DNA from: Cornus controversa
Lineage: Eukaryota; Streptophyta; Magnoliopsida; Cornales; Cornaceae
DNA length: 64,000 bases
Direction: 5' to 3'
Assembly (NCBI GenBank): GCA_026545225.1
Contig: CM048850.1
Location: 8,419,501-8,483,500, forward strand
Shown here: piece by piece, positions 1 through 12,060 of the stretch
Position numbering within the stretch: the first letter of the stretch is position 1
How the letters are laid out: every line of letters starts with the position of its first letter
Program-made: the position numbers and the translations under genes
Notes under the pieces: model-generated
The model's database searches: none
What the model was told of the DNA's origin: nothing
The model's input: the letters and a program-made list of their open reading frames with translations, nothing else

Positions 1-165
1 TGTTTGCCGCACCGTGGTGACTTGGTCTGTCGTCGAGGCATTGACGATGTCTATCGCACCGTGGTGACTTCGCATGCAGCCAAGATGTTGACGATATCTG
101 CAACACTGTGGTGACTTGACTTGCCGCCAAGATGTTGACGATGTTTGCCGCACTGTGATGACTTA
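1..165. repeat. 47-bp minisatellite, about 3.5 copies
   Basis: The core GTGGTGACTT recurs at 13, 61 and 108 and, slightly changed, at 155, so the period is 47-48 bp. The unit also carries TTGACGATG and TTTGCCGC. The array runs off the left window edge. It probably belongs to the repeat-rich region upstream of the LTR boundary near 1991. Confidence 0.85.
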
Positions 166-169
166 GTCC

Positions 170-481
170 AAAGGAACAAAAGTGACTCTGAAAGGCACTA
201 AGGGACCCTGAAGGGCCTAAAGGGACAATAAAGTAACCCCGAAAGGCACTACGGGACCCCGAAAGGACAATAAAGTGATCCCGAAAGGCACTACGGGACC
301 CCGAAGGGACAATAAAGTGACACCAAAGTGCACTAAGGGACACCTAAGGGACGATAAAGTGACCCTGAAGGGCACTAAGGGATCCCGAAGGGACTATAAA
401 ATGACCCTGAAGTGTAGTAAGGGATCTCGAAGGGATGATAAAATGACCCCAAAGGACACTAAGGGACCCCGAAGGGACTAA
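170..481. repeat. 42-bp minisatellite built from two related 21-bp halves
   Basis: The word AATAAAG or GATAAAG recurs at 227, 269, 311, 353 and 395, exactly 42 bp apart. Each unit holds two similar halves (AAGTGACCCCGAAAGGCACT and AAGGGACCCCGAAGGGAC). Because 42 is a multiple of three, an open frame (275-481, +) runs through the array as a 14-residue basic repeat. I read that frame as a by-product of the repeat and not as a gene. Confidence 0.9.
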
Positions 482-886
482 TGAATGGCGTTTAGAACTC
501 CATATTCTGAGAGAAGCGATTTGACTTGCAAGAATTGACAAAAATAAATAAAAATGAAGCTTACAAGAGAAGAGTTGAGTGACTTGCGTAAAGTTATCTT
601 CCTCAATGAGTTCAATGGATCTGTATATTTTCGGAGGCAAAACAAAGCTCGAGCAGAACCTACAAATAGAAGCTGATCTGAAAAAAAAAATAGTTCTTTT
701 TGAAGTTCAGCCTCATGTATACTTAGTTACAAGAATTTATAATACATGAAATAGTCTAGAAGAGATGGTTTGGTGTTATAATAACTCATCATTAGGTCTT
801 AGGTTCAAAACTAGGGAAGCAGCATGAAAATCCTTATATTTTTTTTACACATCTAATCACCTGTCATATTATTGTCCAATTAGCAT
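482..886. other. AT-rich stretch with no recognised feature
   Basis: I see no supported coding region, TIR or repeat here. It lies between the minisatellites and the purine tract and is probably still internal to the element ending near 1990. Confidence 0.5.
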
Positions 887-924
887 TCAGTGCCTAATCA
901 ATCGCCATGCCACTTCCTGCCACA

Positions 925-1480
925 TCAGCAAAAAGAAAAAGAAAAAAAAAAGAGCAAAAAGAAGAGGCAAGCATGCAAAAAATAGAGAGAAGTGCACGTG
1001 GAAAGAAAGAAGAGAAAAAGAAAAAGTGAAGAAAAAAAGAGAGAGAGAGTGGCGACTAGGAAAAAAAGAAGAAGAAGTCAGCATGAGAGAAGGAAACAGA
1101 GAGAGAGAGAGAGAGAGTGACTGAAAGAAAGAGGGAAAAAAAATGAACAAGAAGAAGTCAGCGTGAGAAAAAGAAGGAAAAAAAGAGAGAGAAGAATAGA
1201 GAGAGAGAAAAAACAATAAAAAAAGAGAAGAATAGAGAGAAGGTAGTAGTGTGAAAAAATGAAGAAGAAAGAGAAAAAAAGAAGAAGAGAGAAGCAGTGG
1301 CGTGAAATAGGAGAGAAAGAGTAAGAAGAGAAAAAAAAGACAGAAAAAAGAAGAAAAAAGGGGAAAGAAAGAAAAAAAAGAAGGGAAAAAAGAAAAAGAA
1401 GAAAGTAGTGGTGGCAGTAGGGAGAGAAAGAAAGAAAGAAAGAAAAAAAAATGTTAAAGAAAGAAAGAAAGGAGAGCTTA
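925..1480. repeat. Purine-rich (GA/AAG) low-complexity tract
   Basis: More than 500 bp of the plus strand is almost pure A and G, with GAGAGA and AAGAAG runs. The long minus-strand frames here (887-1216 and 1078-1497) are Ser/Phe/Leu-rich translations of this tract and have no gene-like composition. Confidence 0.9.
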
Positions 1481-1579
1481 CAGTTGCTGGAGTTCATGGG
1501 ATTTCTCTCAATTATTCTCCAATATGAAAAGTCTGAAGCGCAGATTACATATATATAATGGTGAATTAATCCTATTTGT

Positions 1580-1990
1580 CATTAGATTTTCAAGACTGCA
1601 GTTCAGTTTGAACATGAAAAATCAAATCCTATTTCAGATTGAAAAACGAAAAAAAAATCATATTTGCAATAGGATCCTCAAGTCTTCAATTTTACTTGGA
1701 GAAGAAAAAAAAATCTTATTTGTAATAAAGTTTTCTAGACTCCAAGTCAGTTTGAACAAGGAAAAAAAATTCTATTTATGATCCTCAAGTCTTTAATTCC
1801 GCTTGGACAAGGAGAAAGTCCTATTTGCAATAAGGTTTTCAAGACTCCAATTTAACTTGACAAAGAAGACATCCTCTTTGCAATTGAATTTTCGCAAGAA
1901 AAAAAAACTTTGCGAAAAGTAAATACTTCAAGTCCCGCTTTAAATATGAGATAATCTCAACATAGTGCGAGACTTGAAGTGGGCAATTTG
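1580..1990. repeat. Degenerate repeat ending in a polypurine-like tract
   Basis: Variants of a unit with TTTTCAAGACTCCAA, then TTGAACAAGGAAAAAA and TCCTATTTGCAATA recur near 1587, 1671, 1730, 1780 and 1832, spaced about 50-85 bp. The block ends in GTGGGCAATT, immediately followed by TGTAGACATT. A purine tract of this type before TGTAGACA is typical of the PPT/LTR junction in Tat/Ogre-type gypsy elements. The assignment is inference because no pol gene is in the window to the left. Confidence 0.5.
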
Positions 1991-2682
1991 TAGACATTAA
2001 AAAATTACATGATGGACCCATAATATAATTTAGGTTTATCCTTAATTTAGTTCACTTTAGAATGTGACCCAATGAGTAAGATAATTTGAAGCCTAGATCC
2101 ACCACAAATAAATGAGTCATAGGTTGATCCAAATTGTCTGAAAAACGTTCAAGCTCACTTGAAAATGGCTCAAATGGATAATTATATATATATATATGTA
2201 TATATTAGATAATTATCACAACTATCATAGAGGTAGAGGGTGAAGAGAAGTGGGGGGGGGGAGACTCTGACAGAATACTGAAGCTCTGTCAGACTCTGCC
2301 TTCAATTAATATTTGAAGCTCTGAAGACATAAGTTCATCCAACCTTCAAAGATTTGAAGAAGAATAACAACAAGCATATTCAAAGTCGTGCCGTTCTTTC
2401 TCTATGATTCAATAAATTCAAAGAATCATCAAGAAGATTGTTCGAGATCGAGCTTCTTCAGCCCTCGATCAGAAATTCTCACCGATTTTCTTCAACAACA
2501 AACGCTAAAGAGAACTATCAACAATCTAATTCAAGATCAAGCTCTATCAGCCCTTGAAGCCGGATCATTAAGGAGATCAAATCAGAGGAATTTATCTTCT
2601 TTTGTAAAGATCTATAGAGAATTGTACCTATTTTTTTGAAATTAATAAAATTGATTATAGAGAATTGTTACTAATTATTTTT
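1991..2682 (+). mobile_element. Possible start of a gypsy-type LTR
   Basis: The segment starts TGTAGACATT right after a PPT-like tract. It includes a (TA)n stretch near 2182, a G-run near 2253, and a leader-like stretch at 2380-2600 rich in TTCTTC and GATCAAG words. An open frame at 2388-2639 lies in this leader and is not a convincing gene. The right end of the putative LTR cannot be set. Confidence 0.35.
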
Positions 2683-3914
2683 ATGTTGCAAAATCATAAA
2701 AATTGAGCTTTTGGACCCACATTTTTATTTTCAATTAGTCAAATCTCTATTTTTCCATTACCAAACACTCAAACTGATCAAGCTACAATGAAATTTAGTT
2801 CATTTCACCTAAAAACCCTCAAGTTACTCTCTTAATCAACCTAATCGAATTTGGGTTGCCAGAGTCGTCCGATCATAGATATAGGTTTCCTAACTCTTAA
2901 TTATTCATCTTATCATCATTAAATCATAAAATTGATGAGTCTATCATCAAATTCAAGTCATTTTATGTAAAATACCTCATAATTTTATTCCGATTGAGTT
3001 ACTCTCACCGTTGGACCCAAAAAGGGCATTCGGGTCATCTGAGTAATGCTTTAGAGCCCCTTTTTCAATTTGATGGTTAAAGTAACCCAATTAGAGTGAA
3101 ATTTTGAGGACATTTACATAAAATGACTTGAATTTCATGATAAAATCTTTAATTTTATAATTTGATGATGGAAAGATAAAGAATTAAGAGTTAGGAAACT
3201 TGTATCCAAGATTGGATGACTCCAACGGCCCAATTTATCAAATCTCTATCTACCCATCACCACATAGTCAAATTGATAATGCTATGATGAAATTAAGTTC
3301 ATTTTATGTAAAAAACCTCCGGTTCCCCTCTTGATCGACCTACTTTCACCGTTGGATCGAATTCAGGTCGTCGGAATCGTTCAATCATGAATACAAGTTT
3401 CCTAATTCTTAATTCTTCATCTTTCCATGATAAAATTGATGATACTATCATGAAATTCAAGTCATTTTAGATAAAATTCGTCATAATTTTACTCTGATTG
3501 GGTTACTTTCACCATCGGATCGAAAAAGGGACATATGTGCAGTCTGATTAACTTTAGAAACCTTTTTTTCAATCCGATTGTGAAAGTAATCCAATCAAAA
3601 GGAAATTTTGAGTGATCTTACATAAGATTAATTGAATTTTATGATGGAATTGTCAATTTTATGATTTGATGATGAGAAGATGGAGAATTGAGAGTTAAAA
3701 AAACTATATCCATGATCGGACAACTTTAGTGGCTGAATTTGTTGAATCTCTATTTTCTCATCATCAAAAACTCAAATTGATGATGCTATGATGAAATAAG
3801 TTCATATTATGTAAAAACCCTCAAGTTCCCCTCTCAATCGACCTATTTTCACCGTAGGATTGAATTTGGGCAGTCAGAGTTGTCCAATCATGAATACGAG
3901 TTCCCTAACTCTTA
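2683..3914. repeat. ~500-bp palindromic tandem repeat, left part
   Basis: The TCGAAT (or TTGAAT) landmark occurs at 2845, 3357 and 3860. It next appears at 13070, which is 497 bp on once the Harbinger insertion is removed. Each unit has internal dyad symmetry: GTTACTTTCACCATCGGATC is followed by its imperfect reverse complement around 3545, with another dyad near 3045. The outer ends (2683 and about 13650) are also inverted copies of one another, so the block is a composite palindrome of about 2.25 kb. Confidence 0.8.
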
Positions 3915-5063
3915 GGGGCTGTTTGGAAAAGCTGTTGGATTCCATTTTTTGATTCCAGAAAAATGGAATCTGAAAACCAGCTTTGCTGTCATTTCTGTCA
4001 AAAGTAGAATCTGTTTGGTAATGTCATTTGCTGTCAAAATTTTAAAAGCAGAAATCTGAAAATATGTTTGGTAACCCAAAAGAAATTTTTTTAAAAAAAA
4101 ATAGTAGTATCTCTAATTATAAATTGTGTTTGAGTAATATAGCTCTCAACTCATTTTAAACTACATAAATAAACTATACATATTATAACATTGTTTTAAT
4201 ATTGCAAACAACTCATTTAAGCAGGTACATATTTATCCTCACACTTTTACATAACAAAATCATATAACATATGATAATGTTAAATATTATATGTTTAATT
4301 TTATACAAAATATGTGTTCTAGTAAGTATCCAAATTAAAATATTACATTGATTATTTTATTACATAGTTCATTTTGCAATCACTATTATAAGTACAAAAA
4401 ATATTACAATCATCAAAACAAAGAAAATGCTTATAATAGCACACTCACAACAGCCACAAAAAATAAGTTTTTCTCAATGCCGTGTTGCCAGTAAGTTCGC
4501 AACTACTGAATCTAACTCTTCATTCTCGTAATCTTCAGTAGCATTTTGTTGATATTGTTGATTATCCAACCAATAAAAGGAATCAACATGATTCTACAAA
4601 ATCAAACATAATCATTATTAAATGGTTAATGAAAAAAAAAATACAAATAGTTAATACCTTCTATGCCAGACACCTATAAAAGTAACGACCATAATTTTGT
4701 GAAGTTTTAGCCATATAAAGTCTCATTGAGCCTCTACCACATGCACATGGAGGTCCACCTCTTTTTGGTCCAAACATCCTGCACCTTATACAAATCTAAG
4801 ATAATAAATGAACAATTAAACAAAATACACTACACTACAAAGAAGATATAATCAAACATACCAAATACAATCATACATAATATCAATATCTAGTTTGAAA
4901 ATAAATTCATTACACATACATGTCCTTAGTAAAACCACATGTCCTTAATAAAAATCATACATATCCTAAATAAAATTACAACAAATGATCTTTACGCATT
5001 AGCATCATTTCATATTGCATTGGCAATAGAGTCACGTAACTCATTTGCTTCACGAAGTCGATT

Positions 5064-6361
5064 TTAAGAAAGATTAAGTCTTTGCCTTCTTCGGTGAGTA
5101 CTAACTTTTTCTTGATCCTTGTCAACAAAACCATCTCTCCCATATTGCATAAATATTTTATCTTGTTGTGCCTGCATTCTAATGAAATTATGAAGAGTAC
5201 AACAAGCAATGACAATATATTTTTGAATATCAAAATCAAAAGGAGCCATCAGTTTAAGTATTGGATATCTCATCTTCAATACTCCAAAATAACGTTCAAT
5301 CACATTTCTTAAAGAAGAATGCCTAAAATTAAATAATTCCTCCCGATCACGGGGCTGCCTTCGACTGAGCCTGTACTCTTGCATGTGATATCTTTCACCC
5401 CGACATGGGGTCAAATAACCAGGCAAGTTTGTGTATCCAGAATCCACAAGATAATATTTTCCTGTAAGTAGGTAACTAACTCAACATTTTATCGTCTCAC
5501 AAACATAAAAAAAAATCAAATATAAACTCCATAAATGTTCTATATACCTTCAGGTGGTCGTGGGAATTGATTAGCATCATTTTCTACACACTTCCTAAAT
5601 ACCCTGACATCATTTGCAGTCATTTCCCAACTTGCCATGACAAAAGTAAACCGCATGTCGAATGAACATGTAGCCATGATATTCGTGGTAGTGTTTGATT
5701 TCCTACCACGATAGGGAATTTGTTGATCCGAGGGAACCCATGCAGATACATGCGTTCCATCAATAGTTCCAACGGAATTCTAAATAAAAAGAGTATACAA
5801 ATGAGTGCATTAGTAATATAAATTCTTATAATTATTAAAATAATGATAATATGTGAGTCTCACCTCAAAGTAAGGATAAGCTTTTGGATCATATAAGATC
5901 TCTGGTGGAACCACGTCAAGATTTGGTGGGGTAATAATTTGCTTCCCCAACTTACATATAGCCATTAGGATAGTATGAAAATACTTGGACACTGTCCATC
6001 CCGAATGTTGAAATCTCTCAGCCACAACACGATATCTCTCATTGTGAGCTAAAATATAAAGAAATATTACAACTTGTTCTTGAATTGTGAGATACCGTGA
6101 ATCTATCGTTCCATCATTCTTCAACTCATCACATAAATTCAAGAATACATGTTTCTCCATTCTAAACATTTCTTGGCATCTAGAGTCATGACCATTAATT
6201 ATTTCAAGTATATAATCATGGCCTTGTAAAGCGCTATTCCTACATGGCCTATTAGATATCAAGTGCCTTTTATACTCCTCTACCATGCATATAATTATAA
6301 TATAGAATTGTGCCTCTTCCGCTTCGGATATCACATAAGTCTTATATCTCTGGATATCCAT
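5064..6361 (-). CDS. PIF/Harbinger DDE transposase, three exons, apparently intact
   Basis: This nuclear enzyme would cut and paste the surrounding element. I infer exons 6361-5864, 5779-5548 and 5461-5064. The donors are GAG|GTGAG and GAAG|GTATA; the acceptors are TTTAG|AATT and TTACAG|GAAA. The join gives 1128 nt, a 375-residue protein with no internal stop, about normal for the family. The N-terminal exon is helical (roughly residues 30-140, with EEYKRHL, EKHVFLNLCDEL and GWTVSKYFHTIL) and resembles the domain preceding DDE_Tnp_4 nucleases. The catalytic triad is visible: D173 in GTIDGTHV, D250 in LVDSGY and E299 in NVIERYFG. A WEMTANDVRVF motif lies between the first two. The start is the first ATG of the frame. 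It lies downstream of the Myb-like gene on the same strand. Splicing is predicted by eye only. Confidence 0.9.
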
Positions 6362-6622
6362 CTATTAATAAATGACCAAAATTAAATACAAGACAAGCAT
6401 TAATACATAATAAGCATGAATTCAAAACAAATAAAAAGACATAAGTTTTCATATTACATTACCAAGTCCAAATTATAAAGACATAAATACCACAAATACC
6501 AAATTCAAATTAGAAAGACATAAGTTTCCACCACTTTTAAAGTTTACAAACCAAAAATTTCAACCACAAGGTGCAAACAATCAACTACAAGCAGACAACA
6601 AGGCCATCACATGTTCAATATT

Positions 6623-7188
6623 GTAATACCCCGTAATTTGAGGAATTTAAATTGGGTTTTTTTATTTATTTGATGGAGTTTTTAATTATTTAAATGCTTT
6701 AATTAATTTTGTCAATGCTTATTTTTATATGTTTAATGTGGATGTTTGAATTGTTGCTAAGTGTTGGTTGTATTTAATTGTGTGTTAAATATTTGTTTTA
6801 AATATAGTTTTTTTTCTGTTAAATAAAAATATGTTGGTTTGGGCTGCATTTTCTTAATTCTTGTTTTATTATTATTATTATTATTGTGTTGGGCTAGGCA
6901 GCTAGGCTGGGCTATATATATATATATATAGTTGGGCTAAATATTTTATATTTATTAGTTTTATTATTTAAGAATGTTAAATAAGAAAAAAAGGAATTAG
7001 GGTTCAGTAGTTTCTACGTAGAGAGGATTCCTACGCACAGATAGGGAGAAAACGGTAGACGCCAGGATAAGAGAAAAGAAGTGATTTTTGCTTAACATCA
7101 CAAGGCAAGTTCGAACTCTTCTCTTCCCCTTTGAATCTGTATACATATATATTTTTTTGTATATACATGTTGCTGAAATATATATGTA

Positions 7189-7220
<32 letters not shown>

Positions 7221-9863
7221 TGTATAGACATGTTAGAAATTTGTATGCAATTAATTATGAAACTAAATGATTTTTCATGTTAAGAATTTCTGTGAATTAA
7301 ACATAAAGATTTTGGAGTTTTGGTACTGTTTTAGGGTATTTTTGCATATATATATACATGTATATATGACTGTATAGGCGTGTATATATATATATACATG
7401 AAATTGGGTTTACTGTTTTCATCATTTTTAAACGTTTTTGTTCCGATTAAAAGGTAGATCTTACTTCCTAGAACAATCCTTGAAAGTTTGGTTGTGAACC
7501 GTTGGGTAGATTGACGGGAAATTTAGTTTAAAATTTTAGATTTTTGAAACTTGAAATTGGGCGTTTTTAATTTAGGCCGCGAGAGGGGATGATTTTGATA
7601 CCAATGCATAACTTAGATCGATACGAGTTCAATGGTATATTTATATACGCGATTCGGTGCCCGGAAGTGATAGAAAAGTGATCGGGAAGTTTTCCACCAT
7701 TGTTGTGCCCGCGTAGCTTCAAGAAGAAGAAGGAAGAAGAAAGAAAGAAGAAAAAAAAAAAAAAGGAAGGGCCAGCGCGCCGCCGGCGCGTGGGGGCGCG
7801 TCCGGCCGGCGCCGGCGACTTCCGGTGACCGGAAGGTCATTTTTGGGGCCCACCTATGGGTCCGATATGGGCCCATTCTGAATTATTTTAGTATTTGTTT
7901 TCAAGTTTTGAAATTTTTGGAAAAACTTGAAAATTCGGAAAATCATTTTTTAAAAATACTTTTAAAATTCTAAAAATTCCCAAATTTTTATGTCAACTTC
8001 CTGGGAGCTTAAGGAGCTTGGGGTTTAAATTTCATGTTGAAATCATTTGCCTTTGTCTTTAAATTAATTTTTAAAGTGTCTAAAAACTGGATTTTTCAGC
8101 TTCTGTAATTTTAGAAAATACTTTTATAATTTCAAAAATTTCCAAACTTTTGCTGTAACTTTCTGGAGGTTAAATAAACTTGGTTTTAAATTTTCATCTC
8201 GAAATGAGCTTCCCTTGGTGTTCAATTAATTTTTAAAATGTCTAAAAGTTGGATTTTCACATTCTTTTATTTGTTGAAAATATTTTTAAAATTCTAGAAA
8301 ATTCCAGAATGATTTAATAGGGTTATTAGAATTAGAATAGGCCCAGAAAACTAGATAAGAGTTTGGTGTAGACTCCCTCATAGATTTGAGTGCATTGGGG
8401 GTTGGATTGGGTGTTTGCTTCTAAAGTGGTTAAATTGTGTTATTTGATTTACTTGAATGTATTTTCCTTTAAAGATATAAATGCCCATTAAATACTTGAT
8501 TATAGCTTACTTGTGAACGATTTGTCTTATGGTGATAATTTCATGTCGGATAATTTGAATTACTTTGTTTGTGCAAATTAAGATCATAATGCACCTTGTT
8601 TATTTTATGTTTCATATTGGGAATGCATCTATACATTTTATTTGGCATGTAAGGATTGCTCGGCATGTCAGGATCGCCCATACCTAATAAGGTATCTATG
8701 CATTTTATTTTGGCATGTAAGGATTGTCCGGCGTGTTAGGATCGCCTAATACCTAATAAGGTATCTATGCATTATATTTGGCATGTTGGGATTGCCAAGG
8801 CGTGTCAGGATCGCCTAATACCTAATAAGGTATATATGCATTATATTTGGCATGTTGGGATTGCCAAGGCGTGTTAGGATCGCCTAATACCTAATAAGGT
8901 ATCTATGCATTATATTTGGCATGTTGAGATTGCCAAGGCGTGTCAGGATCGCCTAATACCTAATAAGGTATATATGCATTATATTTGGCATGTTGGGATT
9001 GCCAAGGCGTGTCGGGATCGCCTAATACCTAATAAGGTATCTATGCATTATATTTGGCATGTTGGGATTGCCAAGGCGTGTCGGGATCGCCAAACAATTA
9101 ATATGATATCTTTATATTTTATTTGGAGCATGTCAGGATTGCCTAATATCTAGTAAGAATGTTTCTCGTTATATATTCGAGCATGTTACAATTATTTCTT
9201 GTGTAAACTTAAAACTAGTCTGCACTTGCATTAAGATAACTGATGTGTTAGTGTAGGGTGTGGGGCGGCTCTATTCTTGGGTCACAGGATTAATTGGGGA
9301 TATATACTTATGAGCTGGTGGGTTATCTTTAATTGTAAATAAACATAAATTTGTTGTCTTGGGAAAGGATTATTGGTAAAGGCAGAATAGGTTTGCCTAA
9401 TACCTTGTAAGATATTTGTAGAATATATGGAAGAAGGCATGTTAGGATTGTTTATGGTTTGAACTTAGAAATTTGTTTTCTCTATATTGTGATAATGGAT
9501 GGGTTAGTTCAGAACATAGTTTTAGTTACTTCTAAGATAGGAGATTTAATGACTAAACGGTATAATTATATCTATATGTCTTTACTGTCCTCATATAGAG
9601 GGTATGTTTACTGGTTCTCTGATTGGGTTGTAGTAGAGAGAATTTGCTCGTGGGTTTAACCCACTTTGTTGATATTTCAGGTTCCAGACAGTTTTCACCT
9701 GGAGATTTGCGTGTGGAGTTCGTAGAGCTTGACAATCATCCATTCCTTACCATACTTTAGTGTAGGGACTTAAATCTGTTCATAAAGTTTTACTTTTATG
9801 TTTTTTGGTAAAGGGGTCCGTGGGGTTACCGGACTTCCAAGTTGTATCAATCAGAATAATACA
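6623..9863 (+). mobile_element. Candidate solo LTR (Tekay-like) nested in the Harbinger element
   Basis: It begins (T)GTAATACCCCG and ends AATAATACA. ATATT flanks both sides (6618-6622 and 9864-9868), fitting a 5-bp target duplication if one T of the initial TG was lost. Inside are a (TA)n tract (7189-7217), a 69-bp tandem array (8623-9170) and a pyrimidine-rich CAG near 9680, as in the LTR at 52477-55404. There are no gag or pol frames. Removing it returns the Harbinger element to normal length. The exact ends are inferred. Confidence 0.6.
8623..9170. repeat. 69-bp tandem array, about 7 copies
   Basis: The word GTATCTATGC or GTATATATGC occurs at 8692, 8761, 8830, 8899, 8968 and 9037, exactly 69 bp apart, with degenerate flanking copies. 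Units contain TTGGCATGTTGGGATTGCC and GGATCGCCTAATACC. Since 69 is divisible by three, a 23-residue repeating frame appears (8905-9153, +), which I treat as non-genic. Confidence 0.92.
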
Positions 9864-9971
9864 ATATTATTTAACATGATTATTCATTTCAGTTAGACTT
9901 TTCTTTCAGCATTTATAATTCTTTTTCTTTTGTCATTGTATTGTATGCTTGTTTGCTATCAGTGGTTAGTA

Positions 9972-11027
9972 TCACTCAGGTTTTGTGTATGAGATTGGCC
10001 ACCTTATGCGCGAAATTTTCTGGAGCGATATTTCAAATACCAACGCATTCCTCATTGGTTCTGAAAGTGTGAGAAAGAACTCCCTCCACGATATATCCTC
10101 ATACACCTTATTAAGAGCTTTTGCCATATGGGCATCATCAATGCCTTCAATGGCCTGTAAAGCATCAATACACTCCTGAACCAAATGTATCTTATTCACT
10201 TTTGGAGATCCAGAAGAGCATACATCAGTTTCTCCATACAAGCTCTTTTGAGTAATGGAGGAAGTGCCTACATTGAAAAGTTCCTCACGAGTCCTTTTTG
10301 AATTTGCTTCAAATCTATCCATAACTCTTTCCATGGTCAATGAAAATTATCTTCCTTTACCCTACGACGAGGCACCCTCAGCTCTTCACTATGTTCCTTC
10401 TTAACTTCCTTCTTAGGCAAAGCATTTTCATCACTATCCGAGGGACTTAAGGTGGAGGGATGTGCCTTAGAGCCAGTTGCATTTGTTCCATCAAAAATTT
10501 CACACAACCTATCATAATGCATACAACCTTTTTTCTTGAATCGTTTCACTCTTGGCATAACCTACAACATGTAATTATCAGGGTCAAGAAAAACTAAACA
10601 TAAGCAAACTAAAAAAAGAAAATAAATATAGTACCATACACACCTTCTCCAATTTGTCCCACCTATCATCATCCATTATCACTTTCCCAGTTGTTGAGTT
10701 ATATCCAACTCTAATCTCTTGCAACAATCTTTTGAATTCTTTTTGTGCAATTCTCAGTTGACTGTACTTATTTTTCAGTTGATGTTTATCATAACTATAG
10801 TCAGTGAAATTTTTCATTCCCACGATGAGGTTATTCCAACCAGAATTGGAAAATGTAGTCGTAAGTCTATTCCCTTTTTTTATTTCTTCCTCCATTAGTT
10901 GGAAAAACTTCTCTTTCTTGGAGGCATTTCATATGTTATTGTCATCTTTACCAACCTCAATCACTTCATTATCTCCACTAATCAAATTGGTGGTCATTTG
11001 AGACAATGGATCAAACTTTATATCCAT
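9972..11027 (-). pseudogene. Harbinger accessory Myb/SANT-like protein, disrupted
   Basis: PIF/Harbinger elements carry a second gene whose trihelix/Myb-like protein helps bring transposase to the ends. The first ATG is at 11027. A TGA at 10931-10929 interrupts the frame where the domain's first conserved Trp would be expected. After it the domain continues with KKEKFFQLMEEEIKKGNR, SGWNNLI and YDKHQLKNKYSQLR. An intron from GTGTG (10643) to TTGTAG (10562) is likely and joins in phase to VMPRVKRFKKKG and YDRLCEIF. A further frame change near 10340 separates this from the C-terminal part (LVQECIDALQAIEGID). Translation could restart at 10895, but that would lose the first helix. It reads as a recently broken gene with a recognisable domain. 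Confidence 0.78.
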
Positions 11028-11980
11028 CTATTAGATAAAACAGCGTTTATGAGTAAGTATTTAGTTAAAATTACTTAGGAATTGAGACATGTAACTAACA
11101 AGTATATCTCAATAATTCAATTAGCTTTGAATAATATCAAGAACATAATTCCTAGTTCCTAATTCCTAGTTCAAAGAAACAGCTATTGTGAATAAAGTGT
11201 CTTAGTCTTGGAGAGCTAATGGGAAAAAACCTATAGTAAGAACTGTTATTCATGTACCAATACAAAGAAAGAAAATAAAAAATGAGAAGTGTTAGTACAA
11301 ATGAACTCCTTGTCTTGCCACAAGATAAAATCTTAATTCAAAGGGCACTTTGTTACAAGCATTTTTTAGTCATAGCAACTGTCACTGACAACCCTAACAA
11401 TTCTCAAAAATTTCTGAGAAAATATGTTAGCAATTTTGAGGACTTTATTCATCTTTGCTAGTGAACATATGAAAATCTTTATATCAAACTGAATAGTGGT
11501 GTGTTGAAGATGGAATATTCAAAAAGATTCTCAAATTTGAGTCATTTGCCTCTAAATCATGGTCATTCAAATTTCTGAATTCAACAATTTCAACTAGTTT
11601 AGAACCTTCTAAAACGGTTCCAGTACTGAAAAATAATTAAAAAATTAATCTAAATTTCAGATATTCAAAATCAACACACAGAGAGAGAGTAGTGAATAAG
11701 CAGGAGAGAGACCAATTTATCATATCAAATCTTGGTAATTTACAAACAGCTTCCATGAGGCCCATGTATAAGATAACAATACAGAATATAAGTAAGACAA
11801 CAAGACAGGAGTCCCCCATAGGAGAATAGAACTGGCTACACTCTATCACACGAAAATAGAACTCAGAATCAACAATTAGTAAGAAGCATTAGTCAAAACC
11901 TAGAAATATAAAATGGGTATCCTTTTATTTTGCTCCACTTAACATAAAATCCAACAGGGACATCAATAATGGCTAAAATC

Positions 11981-11981
<1 letters not shown>

Positions 11982-12035
<54 letters not shown>

Positions 12036-12060
12036 GGAACCAGATCACACACACACACAG
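11982..12060. repeat. (AT)n then (AC)n microsatellite
   Basis: About 50 bp of alternating TA is followed by ACAC runs. It lies inside the right subterminal region of the Harbinger element, and further short CA runs follow to 12160. Confidence 0.9.

Noticed and set aside
887-1497. Two minus-strand frames of 109 and 139 codons
   Set aside because: They are translations of a purine-rich simple tract, composed almost only of Ser, Phe and Leu.
2388-2639. 83-codon plus-strand frame
   Set aside because: It lies in a leader-like repeat context and has no recognised motif or codon signal.
8905-9153. 82-codon frame with 23-residue repeats
   Set aside because: It only reflects a 69-bp tandem repeat, a multiple of three, inside an LTR.
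8623-9170. CRISPR-like regular repeats
   Set aside because: The units are contiguous, without unique spacers, and the sequence is a plant genome.
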